DNA from: Dactylellina haptotyla
Lineage: Eukaryota; Ascomycota; Orbiliomycetes; Orbiliales; Orbiliaceae
Length of the DNA: 64,000 nt
Assembly: GCA_031310005.1 (NCBI GenBank)
Contig: CM062385.1
Coordinates: 2,914,001-2,978,000, forward strand
Direction of reading: 5' to 3'
Numbering within the stretch: the stretch's first letter is position 1; every line of letters starts with the position of its first letter. The position numbers and the translations under genes were made by a program. The notes beneath the pieces were generated by a model, which was not told where the DNA came from, did no database searches, and saw only the letters and a program-made list of their open reading frames with translations. Positions 1-10,500 of the stretch are shown piece after piece.

Positions 1-669
1 TCATAATTTCCCGGATGCAGGATATTAAGTTTGAGCCTAATTGCTTCTGGGAACTCTCGTTGATGTCGGTATCAAAAATTTGCGGAACAGGGTTGTGACC
101 TGCCTATTTTCGGGTGAGCTCAGAGTTTGTGTGGTATTTCCTAAACGGGAAACATACAGACAAATGATCAGACAACACAAACTTGGACTGAGGCCGGGTT
201 GCTCGGAGGTGCTGCTGTAGACGGCGCGCGATGGTTTGAATGCATCGGAGACTTCGCATATGAATGCCGGCGCTCAAAGGAGACACCTACTTGTCTGTAT
301 ATACACATAGTGAATAGATATTACGCGTCCTAAGGGGAGAATCCGCGAAAGTGAGAGTGACGAGGTCTTTCCTGATCATGGACAGAAGAGCATGAGTCGG
401 AATACCAATCGCGCATCTACGACGTAATCCTTGGGTCATACGCAGCCAAACTTGACCTCCATCGCGAATTTAAATTGAGTGCCGCGCCCTGAGATGCCCA
501 ATAGCTGTGATTCTCTACTTTCACGCGACGTACTTGCTCGTTTTGAGAGAGGTACAGCGCGTCTGGTTCACATTTCGTTCACACGGGCGTTTCGTTGGCA
601 CACTCTAACCGCAGCAAGAGCGAGAGAGGTTCTCCCTCTGTGCAAATGAAACCTGGATTCCATCGCTGA

Positions 670-987
670 ATGACAATACCATCGTTCTCCCAGCATACCA
701 AAGACTCCAACTGTGCCTTCCGTCCGCGTAACCATCGCCCTACCGTGCCAGGCCTCGTCGGCACCGAAACCGTCGTCAAGATGCCCTGCATGCAACCATC
801 GGTGCCTGACCGTCTCCGGGACTCGGAAGACGGAGAACTAGAGCAACTTTTACAGGAACTACGGCGGATCCAGGAGATGGCTAACAGGATCAACGAAGAG
901 CTAGGAAGCTGCGACGGCTGCATGCTCGAGCTGCCTCCACCACCGCCTCGGCCGGTGGTACGGCGGAGGTGGTTCAGATTCCTTTGA
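670..987 (+). CDS. Doubtful small ORF, unknown protein
   Basis: An open frame of 105 codons, with a second in-frame ATG at 781 that would give 69 residues. The shorter form has an acidic, helix-prone stretch rich in Leu, Glu and Gln (about residues 10-40), a Cys pair, then a proline run and a basic, aromatic C-terminus (VRRRWFRF). This helical heptad-like segment is more protein-like than most frames nearby, but no family is recognised and overlapping antisense frames of similar length exist. No intron signals were needed. It could equally be chance coding potential in the upstream region of the gene at 1654. Confidence 0.25.
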   Translation: MTIPSFSQHTKDSNCAFRPRNHRPTVPGLVGTETVVKMPCMQPSVPDRLRDSEDGELEQLLQELRRIQEMANRINEELGSCDGCMLELPPPPPRPVVRRRWFRFL

Positions 988-1439
988 TAACTGATCTCCG
1001 CCAGCTATACGATACACGATACTACGGCAACGGCTGCTGTCGCTGTTACTACTACACGGGCCAGTCTCCGATGTATGTGCGACCTACCACCTTCCCTCCG
1101 AACGCTCTGCTCATCGGCCACACCAGCCAGGTTCAGCGCGAGCGGGCCAAGGACCACCAAAGAAGGGGAGGCTGGGGACGGAAGACCACACTGGCAAACG
1201 AAGGCCTCGCCCAGCGAGCGGCCACCGAGCGGCGCAGGAGGGAAAAGAGGCTAGCTCGGATCTGCCGGGGTGTGGGAAGGGACAGGAAAAGGAAAAGAGG
1301 AAGCAACACTTCGCTCGAAATAGCACAAGATGGGCCTCTCCGGATTGGGGTTTGAGGCCAGTCGACATTCTCCGCTTGGCTAGCCCGTTTCGAGGACCGG
1401 CACCACAACGCTCAATTCGCCTCACTTTACCTGTGCTCT

Positions 1440-1653
1440 TCCCGTCTTCCTCCAACCAAATCCTCTTTCACACCTCCATCATCCTCCTCCACACCGCAGA
1501 ACCACCCAATTGCCCAAAGAATAGACAGACCTCTCTCATTCATATATCCTCTCAAAGAAACCTCTCTCAAAGCCTCCATCTACCATTATAATTACCTACC
1601 TCTTAAAAAAAGACTATAATTTAACAAGCCTCATAAAAATTAAACAAGTCAAA
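1440..1653 (+). promoter_or_regulatory. Pyrimidine-rich leader of the gene at 1654
   Basis: The stretch before the ATG at 1654 is dominated by C and T on the plus strand (tccacaccgc, ctctctcattc and similar) and changes to an A-rich tract just before the start, ending AAGTCAAAATGG. CT-rich cores followed by an A-rich start context are usual in filamentous-fungal promoters and leaders. The exact transcription start cannot be read from sequence. Confidence 0.5.
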
Positions 1654-2085
1654 ATGGTTCTCTGCTACGCTCACGCCCAGCTCGACGACTCCTTCGATGA
1701 GGAATATGAAGTCGCAAACTATAACCTCGCTCAAGCTGCTGAGCTCCAGACTGCCTCTAGATATGAGCAGCAACAGCAGCATATCCAACAGGCAGCACCA
1801 CCTCTCCCTCAACAGCAGCAGAACTACCAGAACTACAACTACAGCTATAAGCAAATGGTACCTAATAGTACTCTAACCCATGCTCACACTCAGCAGCATC
1901 ATAATCATAGTTCCGATCCAATGCAAATCGACAACCTCGTCGCCCCAACCCTCGCCTTTGCGCCATCCCCCAGCAACAGCCGCAAGCAACTCAAGCGATC
2001 GTGCGACTTTGACTACGAATCGGCAGCAGCGCACCACAGCGCCGACGCGTCGGGCAATAAGCGGATCAAGCAGGTCGCGTTCTAA
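1654..2085 (+). CDS. Small Gln-rich low-complexity protein, unknown function
   Basis: A single-exon frame of 143 residues with a good start context (CAAAATGG) and a CT-rich leader. The N-terminus is acidic (DDSFDEEYE), followed by Gln-rich segments around residues 38-62, a QNYNYSY-type Asn/Tyr stretch and a His-rich patch near 77-86. The C-terminal third has two basic clusters, RKQLKR and NKRIK, of the kind that can act as nuclear localisation signals. No domain is recognised. Composition suggests an intrinsically disordered, possibly nuclear protein; that is inference. Codon use is C-ending and regular, which supports it being real. Confidence 0.65.
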   Translation: MVLCYAHAQLDDSFDEEYEVANYNLAQAAELQTASRYEQQQQHIQQAAPPLPQQQQNYQNYNYSYKQMVPNSTLTHAHTQQHHNHSSDPMQIDNLVAPTLAFAPSPSNSRKQLKRSCDFDYESAAAHHSADASGNKRIKQVAF

Positions 2086-3684
2086 CTCTCTTTTAGCTGT
2101 TCGGCAATTACATCTCTGGAAAAAGACTAATTGAAAAAAAAACAAGGTCTGAATATTTTTTGGGTTTATTTACTAAGTGTCTTTTCCTAATTTCCAGTTA
2201 TATCTATGGGATTGATTTTATTTTCTAGGTTCCTTTCATTTTTCTCTTCTTGCTGTATCATTTGTATTACTATTACTGCTATCCTTGGAGTTTTTGGGAG
2301 TCTCCAATTGGTAGAAAGGCTGCAACGGCGCGATGCCTGGCGCAAAACCAAAGTGGAAGAGAGCGGGAAAGAAACGAGCAAACCGCCGAAGAAACTATGT
2401 GACCACTTTCCTTTCCATTTTCCTTTCTCAACGAAAATGCCCTCTCTTTTTTTTTTCTATTATTAAAAAAAGAAGGGAAATGCAGGAAACCGCTTGCGAA
2501 GTGCTCTTTCATTTTCCCTCCCCCTTTGATTGCTGTAACGTTTCGGAGATCTTGTTGTCCGCTTTCCTTTTCCTTACTTTCTTTCTTTACACCTTTTTCA
2601 TCAAGAGAGAGAGAGAGCGAGGAGGAGAATAGCCTGGTCAGACAACACAAAGCCGGCTAACCCTCTCCAGTTATCCATCAATACTTTGGGTCCCGCTTCT
2701 TCCCTGCTTTAAACTTGCTGGTGCTTGCTTTCCTTTGAATGAAATGTATTTTAAACGAGGATAAATACCAAATGCCACAATTTTACAACCGTGGATCCCT
2801 TCGCTAGTCTTTGAAGGGTCCTGGTTGGTATATGAATGAACTCCTCTTTGTCTGGTAAAGTGCGTAGGAACGACGGCACCAACACAAAATGCTGTCCGGA
2901 AGTGCGGTTCGCGGAGGTGTTGTCCCCTCATAAAAATCTCCGAGCGCGCACGTTCGGCTTGTCTCATTCAGGCCGGCGTTCACGAGGACTTGGTGACCGG
3001 CTTTCCAGTGAAAATTCTAAATGTCATGAAAGTATCCGGCGTGAGTTCTCTCCGGAAGTTTGGTGGCATTTTCTTGCGCTCCGAGCCTCGTGTCTGGGTG
3101 AAGGGAACATGTGTTACTTCCGATCTTCACGTCGGGCTTCCATCTGCAGATGGGTGCGAATGATTATTGTTTCTTCGTGGAAGGGATATGCTATCGTGTA
3201 GACACATGATCGTAATGCCCGTGCCTTGAATTACTACTACCCTACGGTGCTTATGTATGTACAAGATTTCGATATTTCCATTCTCTTGAGACTACACCAC
3301 AATTGCACAGGAGATGTTTTGGTCCCTTGTGCTCTGTTGCAACACAACCAGAATAAGGCACATCCAACGCAACCCAGCGATTCTTAGCTCCGCGAGACTA
3401 AGCGGACCCGAAGCACCCCATCTCTCAATCTAACTTGATGGAGTCGAGGCCTTTCTTGTGTTGTGAGCAAGAAAGTCGCTTGTAGACCTGAAAGAAGAGT
3501 AGTTGTATTAAATCCTGGGGTCGTTCAGAAGAACAAGAAAAGGGCATCTTTCCGCGGGATCTGAAAAGCGACTGACCTTTTGTGCTAATCTTTCACATAT
3601 CTTTGCATATCCACACACTGCTGCGCAGAGAAAGGATTTGGCTCGGAAATACATATTAATAATTGTTACAAGCCTTTAAGTCCC
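2086..3684. other. Gene-free spacer
   Basis: About 1.6 kb between the small Q-rich gene and the end of the Clr5/C2H2 gene. It starts with a T-rich 3' region and a pyrimidine-rich stretch (2400-2600, including a GAGAGAGAG run near 2607). The frame at 2836-3201 (121 codons) has no recognisable domain and I do not call it. Nothing else is supported. Confidence 0.5.
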
Positions 3685-5918
3685 TCATTTTCTGTCGAGG
3701 AGATAAGCCACTGTCGATACGTCGCTAGTTACAGATGCCCATTCAAATCCGTTCACGAGGTCTTCTATACTGGATATTTCGCGCTTCGTCCTTGGATCAA
3801 CAAGCTTATATGATTCCCAAGAGAAGAGCGGGTCCGTGAAAAAGCACCTCACCCAATTATCGAAGTCCCCGCGCAATTGATCGAAATTTTCGAAAGCGTA
3901 TCTCTTGACTCCAAAGTTCTCTCCTAAGATGGATTCAAAGCCTTGTTCTATTAATATGTTATATCTCCTCTTATCCGGTCTGATGCTTGGGGCCGGCGCG
4001 ACTTTACTCGGCGCGATGCTTGAGGCACTCGTAGAACTTTCGCTCGCAGGGTTAAGTAGAGGTTGAGGCGTATTTGTGGGAGATTGGGATTGTGGCAATG
4101 GTATAATATCTAATGTGTCTGGGAATGGCTGGGTCGGAGACTGGTCCTTTATGCGTTTCTCTAATTCTGCTGTCAGTGATTTTTGCTGTTCCAGTTCCGC
4201 TTGCAGTGATCTGATTTTTTCGAGCAAGTTGTCGAGTAGGACACCGGGTTTGAAAGAGGGCATAAGACGGGGGCCTCCAATGACTAAGGTAGCGCTGAGG
4301 TAAGCATATACAAAGTATCAAGAGGAAGGCTATTGGTTAGACCTACAGGGACTGGGTATATCCTCGCGGGACCACTGGGGGAATAAGACAAGGAATATAT
4401 CGTCCCAGGCTTTTAACCCTCGGATATGTTCCAGTAGACCAGGGCTCATGTGATTTCGTCGCAGGTGGTCTCTGTTCCAGATAGTTAGCTACATCTCCCC
4501 TTGTACGATTAACCGAAAGAAAGTGCCTAGAATTACTTTATCCCCGAGATGTTCTGCCTATATACCAATGAACAAGGAGGGTGTTTATGGGGTTCCGCTT
4601 TTGCGAAGGGACACGCATAGTTCCGTAGAGAAACATATGGGTTGCGGATGTTCTGTTGGGGGTCATTGAGAGGATTAAGAAGAAGAGCTGGATTTGGATC
4701 AGGTATGTGATGTTTTAGACCTTCGAATGGAGTAGCATCCTTTTGACCTTCAGTTGTGGACGTGATTGCCGCTTCTGAATTCGATATTTTCACTCTCTTT
4801 GGGGTGCGCCCATGGACTTCCTGCCTGTGCCTTATGAGGTTTTCTCTAGTATTGCCTCGAAATCTACAACCTGGAGAATCACAAGGCAATGTTACTGTAG
4901 ATTCGTAAGTCTGGTCGCTCATATGAACAAGATGTTTCATCTCCATTGGTGCTGAGGTAGCAGCTACTGAGCTCTCTAACCTAGGTAGGAGTAATTTAGA
5001 TGGGTTGGTGTCTATAGGCTGCGAGGTATCAACTAGCTGGCGCTTCGGGACTCTCGGTTTAATCGAAGGGGCGATTTGAGGGTCGTCTAGTAACCCCAAA
5101 TAATCCTCTGGCCTCCGATCGGAACCCTCAAAACACTGAGGAAATACACTGTCCTCGGGCGCACGCTTTGGGGCGCTTGATATCGAAGTTTGGGGCCGTT
5201 GTGATTTGGGGGCGTGGATTGACTGACACCTTACGAAGTGGTTTCTTGAGTCGTCTGTGTTAGCTGAGCAGAGGCAGATTTCCGTTGGAGTTTCTATATC
5301 AACCCTTAGTTGTTCGGGTGAGCTTAACCTTTGTTCAGGGGTCTTCTCAGGTGATATAATCGTGATATCCCCGGACAGATTTATACCCTTCGTTTCGGCC
5401 ACTATTTATTCGCATCAGCGTTAAAATTTGGGACAAGGAATGATGAGTGTGGTGTAACTTTACGTCTGTTTTTCATCATAGCGATTTCTGACGGGGTGGC
5501 ATGTCGCGGTATGTTTCTATTGGAGTTTTTCAGGAGGGATTTCAACACCGTTAAGCTTAACAATCGTTCCTTTCCCTTCACTCGATCGGGATAACATTAA
5601 TCGATGGATTTCATGGTACTCCTGTCGAGTCAGATTTTTGCGGAGACCCCAACACGAGATATGATGTTCTAGTTGTTTTTCACTACGAGGGAAACTTAGG
5701 TCAGTCAAAATAAGGAGAACGAGGAACAAAAAGCAAAAGAATATTCTGATGGGCTACACGGAGGGGTACCTTATCGAGAGACCAAATTGAGTCTCCAGTG
5801 TTCTCTTAATCTCCTTTAGGGACTTATAATCCTGTGTGTAGAGTTTTGTGATGAGTTCTTGATGGGAATCCCAGTCAGCGGAAGCCTTCTTCCGTCTCTT
5901 CTGCACCGTGGAAGCCAT
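3685..5918 (-). CDS. Clr5-domain plus C2H2 zinc-finger protein
   Basis: A spliced minus-strand gene. The first exon starts at 5918 (MASTVQKRRKK; an upstream in-frame ATG lies at 5996) and ends at 5770. An 87-bp intron with ACTGAC branch follows; the next exon starts at 5682 and completes a Clr5 domain (WDSHQELITKLY ... CWGLRKNL). The intron 5463-5402 (62 bp) leads to exon 5401-4537, introns 4536-4472 and 4346-4284 follow, and the stop is at 3685. The middle carries a C2H2 unit (CDSPGCRFRG ... HRQEVH) and a fungal-type CPFAKAEPHKHPPC finger closed by HLRRNH across a splice. The end has W-x-x-I-F-LVLFPQW and a coiled coil. A frame problem near 5517 is solved if 5595-5517 is an intron; all exons then sum to 1878 nt (625 residues). 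The alternative is a one-base frameshift. Likely a nuclear regulator; target unknown. Confidence 0.72.
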
Positions 5919-5996
5919 GCTTTTAGAGAGAACTTGTTTTGAAAAATCGAAAGGAACTAAATAAGATGCATAATGCTCATTCGGCCGGCCTATCAT

Positions 5997-7508
5997 AGCT
6001 GAATTACCCAGGATCGGAGTATTATAGGTAATTTATTTGATGAGGCACGGACAACATGACAGCTAGAAGATGGGGGAATAGGTGGATCGGCCATGCTAGC
6101 AAACAAAGAATGCCAAGTGCGGGTTTTGGGAGGTGTAACACGGGATAATGGTAAGATCAAATAACATGCGTTCTTTGTTCGGCTGTGCATAAAAACCACG
6201 ACGCTTCGAGAAGCAAGGAAAGAAATCACCCAGAAATTGGTGCGCTCCTATTGGAGGCTGACGGAATCCCGTGTTGTCTGTGCCGCGTGCCCGCTTGCAG
6301 GTGTGGTGGAATCTTACGAATTCCCCAAATTTCTTTACTGTCGAACTGGTGAGAAATATTGCTTGTATATAGTAGAAGTTGGTAATGTAGGAAAATATTT
6401 TTAATATGCGTAGATTGCACTTCTCTATAGTCTAGAAACACTATTGGCTATACCTTCCTAGAGAAGGTACTCGTGTTATTCTTTACCTCTCATCCCGTAC
6501 ACTAGAATTACCAAACAAGCGCAATCGTACCTCATATATTCATAGATGGTTGTTCTTTCGATTGGAGATATTATTGGGATAGTCTGTGGTGGGGTGGCAC
6601 TGGTCCAGATTGGCTTTAGCTAGTTTACTTACTACTACCATAAAAGACCGTCCAACCATGAGAGTAAGTCATAACTGTTCTGTATAGACAGTTCTTCGAT
6701 AGATCATCGGTAAGAGAGACCAGGGTTGTTGGCTTCTAACAGCCCTACCATGCACGTCTTCTGCCACTGCTCTCAACCAACCTCCAGAGGCTGACACGAC
6801 CGATTTACATTCAAATGCGGATCTGGATCAAATGGATCCTAGAGATACCTATAGTCTAACGAGAGTGAGGTCGTAAAATCAAACGCCGAACTCTTAAAGG
6901 TACTACCTTCTGGAGCCATTTGATAATGCACGTCAAGCACCATTTCGCGTTAAAGTTGTTTCGGAGCACGGGTTACTGAGGAGGAAGAGGAGGTAGAGAA
7001 ATCGTACACTGTCGAGGAATGCGGATGCGGGATTCAGTATACTAGTAGCCGTGTTGTATTGGAGTGTGTTTTGTTGGAAGAAGCTGCACTGTTGTGTTTT
7101 AGTTTAGGTTCGGGACTAGAAGCTGCCAGGGAGACTTCTGTGTTACCTCGAATGTCCTTTGTTGCGGTTCCTGTCACCGCAGGCTGATGAGCTCGCCTTT
7201 CCTTTGGCCAAGTTTGGACGAACCTAACTTCCAAATGTATCCATGATAGACTTTTCGTCTTTAATCCTAGCTCTCTGTACAGACATGGCCGTGTGAAATA
7301 GCAATGAAAGAGCGACACTTGGATTTATTTTGGATAATTTTTATTCATACATATAAGAAGAATAAGATACTCAAATATTCAGAAAAAATGATAATAATCT
7401 CTCAGGATTTACACCAGCACAGGCACCCCCCCTATTCACACCGATATGTCTCCATCTGTCCTTGGATAAATCTGTGAGCCCGAATTCCCAAATGTGCGAA
7501 TACTCGGA
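5997..7508. other. Spacer with no convincing gene
   Basis: About 1.5 kb between the start of the Clr5/C2H2 gene and the stop of the patatin gene, both on the minus strand. It is AT-rich. Minus-strand frames at 5993-6229, 6226-6441 and 7034-7318 have no recognisable domain and look like chance. The part nearest 5997 should hold the Clr5/C2H2 promoter, but no clear element is visible. Confidence 0.45.
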
Positions 7509-10500
7509 CTAAGTAGCATTTTGACCATTCTGCCCATCAACTTCCGCTACCACACTCGGTACATCGGCTGGTAGTTCAAATACATCCTCTGGTACCTTAA
7601 AGTGCGTGCTAGATCGTGGTTTGAACAACAATGCTAGACTGTTATTCAATGCTTGCATCCTTGCCATTTCGAACTTTTTGCTATCCGTGTTTTGGCCTGG
7701 TGTGGGATTTTTTGTTACCGACTCCCCGGAGGAGCTTGAAACTCTTGAAGTTCCATCGCAATTCTGTTTTTTGCTGTTGTGGCTACTGGTGCGTCGCCAT
7801 GACAGATTTCTTGGAGCAATTCCTGCAAAAGGTCAGCACACAGAAGCTATAAAAGAAGCCAATAGACCAAGCTTAAGAGATTTGCTAAATATTTATCAGG
7901 TATTTCTACGCACCATTTTGAATGTTGGTTAGAATCTGGCAAGGAAATCCGCTAATGGGGAATTCCGATGATTTATCTAGACAGAGACTAATCTCGATAA
8001 GTGCATCCTCTCCTGAGGCGATGAATTCGATCTGCGGAAAATCAAATCTGCTGAGATTTAACATCTCAGAGGTTACTTTTTCAGATATAAAGTAACGGGG
8101 CTGTATTGCTCTCTCGCGGGTTCGTTCTCTAACAGTGAAGTATGGTTTCCAAGACGGATCCAAATTTCTCCTGTCGTTCAAGCTGAGAAAGAACATGCCT
8201 AGCTTTCGGATGTCTGTGGGCTGGAGGTTTAGACGACAGTGAATTGTACCTTTGAGCCTCAAGATTAGTGGGAATGCGCGATACAGACCCAAACAAGATC
8301 GAATTTTATATTCAGCATGGCCTACCTTTACAACGGACTTCTCTTGTGTACCCATCGAAGTCGCTAAATCTACTCATTTCGTTCACTTCAAAATAAAACG
8401 TCGAGCAAATTAAGTGATCCGCAAGAAGTTTTATCTGTTTGCCAAAATTCTGGGTTTGTTTCCGTGCCTCAAACTCGATCCTCTGGAAAGCGTTCAAATC
8501 GTCGAAATGAGGTGGATCATCGTACTCTTCAAACTTTATGTTCAGTCGAACGTATCGATTTTCGCCTTGGTTTCTCGAAGGCGGCCGCGTGGCTAGCCAA
8601 CTCTTCCAGGTTTCGTCCGCTGCTACGCTGCTTTCGATATGATCCGTGGCAATCCACTGCAATCTCTCCATGGTTTGTGCTACACCTCGTGCTCGAAATT
8701 TCTTTTGTTTCCTGGGTTTGGGGCGAGGATTATATCCTGAACCAAGTGACAATACGAGATCGGGAGGCGAGTGCTGAACTTCTGGCCAAATAAGCCTACG
8801 TTCAGCGTCGGCAACGTAAATCGGATTGTAATTGTAGATTCCGCCATCAATATAAATTTCGTTTGAAACTGCATGAGAGTATGCTTTGAAGTACCTGGGC
8901 GCTGCGAATGTTGCCCGGGCTCTACGACTCTGTTAGATCATCTTATTAAGTATGCGTATATCTTGATGGCGAAACTCACACTTCCCAAAGTTTGAACTCG
9001 TTTTCTGGGCGCTCGGGTCGAGGGAAATCATATGTCACTGCATGAAGATATTTACCTATTAATACGTAGATCCATCACTTCTGTACTGCTCGGAAGGGGT
9101 TTTTAGTCACCTGTACCGCTGTCTGCGCGGCTGTAATTTCCTAACACGATGGGCTTGCCAGAGGTGGATGAGGTCGTAACCGCGACTTTCGGTGCTGGCT
9201 TAGAAGATGTTTTGACACCACCGAAGAGGTATTCATTGGTGGAGAAGGTCTTTTTGATTGCAGACTCTAACGGTAGTGTCCTATATTTTGTGATATTACC
9301 GACTATATGTTGTACTCCGGGCCACTCTATCCATTTTCGTACAATGAAGGTCTCTTTGCACATTTCTTTAAATTGATGGATGCATTGCGTTATGGTCCAG
9401 TTTTTGGCAGCAAGACCGAGAGCGATGTGGGCGCCGGTACTAATTGAAATAGTCAGCTCCATCTCAAGAGAGCTGGATATTCGCATGGATACATTGAAAA
9501 TCGTACCTCGTTCCAACGATAAGGTCAAAAAAACTCGTCAGCTGGAGGTCAAAACCTAGAGCATTTTCTAAATATTCGAGCATGATAAGTTGACTCAGCC
9601 CACGTACTCCTCCACTAGAGAAAAATAGGTTAGCGGTTCCTATAGAAGAATTCAATTTAGACCGGACGTGTTTGCTTACCCGTCGAGAGATAGCACTCGT
9701 ACACCGGCAGAAGGCGGCTTTATGGTAAAGATTTGGTATGGATAAAACTCTCTTTCGACACGATGCATAGGGCAATAGGCGATTGTAATGCAGCCGGGTT
9801 TGGCATTGCCGTATGTTTGAAGACATGGAGTGCAGATTACATGCCCGCATTGCAAGTGATGTTCCGGACTGTGGACCAAGCAAACGAGACACGCAGAGTG
9901 GCTAACATAATTATCTGCACCACCGGCATCATAGTAAAATGGCCCCAGATACTCATCCCTATGAAATTTAGACACTAACGTACGTTCGTCAACAGTCTCT
10001 CTCTCAGGATCATCATCTATTCTGTTCTCAATAGAGATTAAATATGCCATTACCAAATCTCGGAAGACTTCGGCATGCTTTTCTGTCAACAAGGAAACAT
10101 ACTCCCCCGAGGAGATGATTTTTCCGTTAGAATCCTGATGGCCCTTCGTGCTATGGCCGACCCTATAGTTCACGCATCGAACACTAGGGTCAGCGGGGTT
10201 CCTGTACTCGCACTCCCAATGCTTGTCGAAAAAGTCCTGGAACGCATCGTCACAAGAAGGACTGTATTCGGGGAAGAGTTCCCAAGCCTTTCCTAAAATT
10301 TCTCGAGTTAATTCGAATTCAGTTATATATTGATAGGATTCATACCTGCGATTCCCTGGCGAGCAGCGTCCAGCATGATACAAGACGCGATCATTGGGGC
10401 TATCATACGAAGAATTGAGTATCCCTCATCTCGCACGGAACTGTGGGCCTTTACTTCAAGAATGAGTTTTAAGATATTCCCTCCGAAGTCTGAAGGAATA

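Noticed and set aside
2836-3201. 121-codon plus frame
   Set aside because: Arg/Ser-rich with no recognisable motif, no leader pattern and no splice partners.
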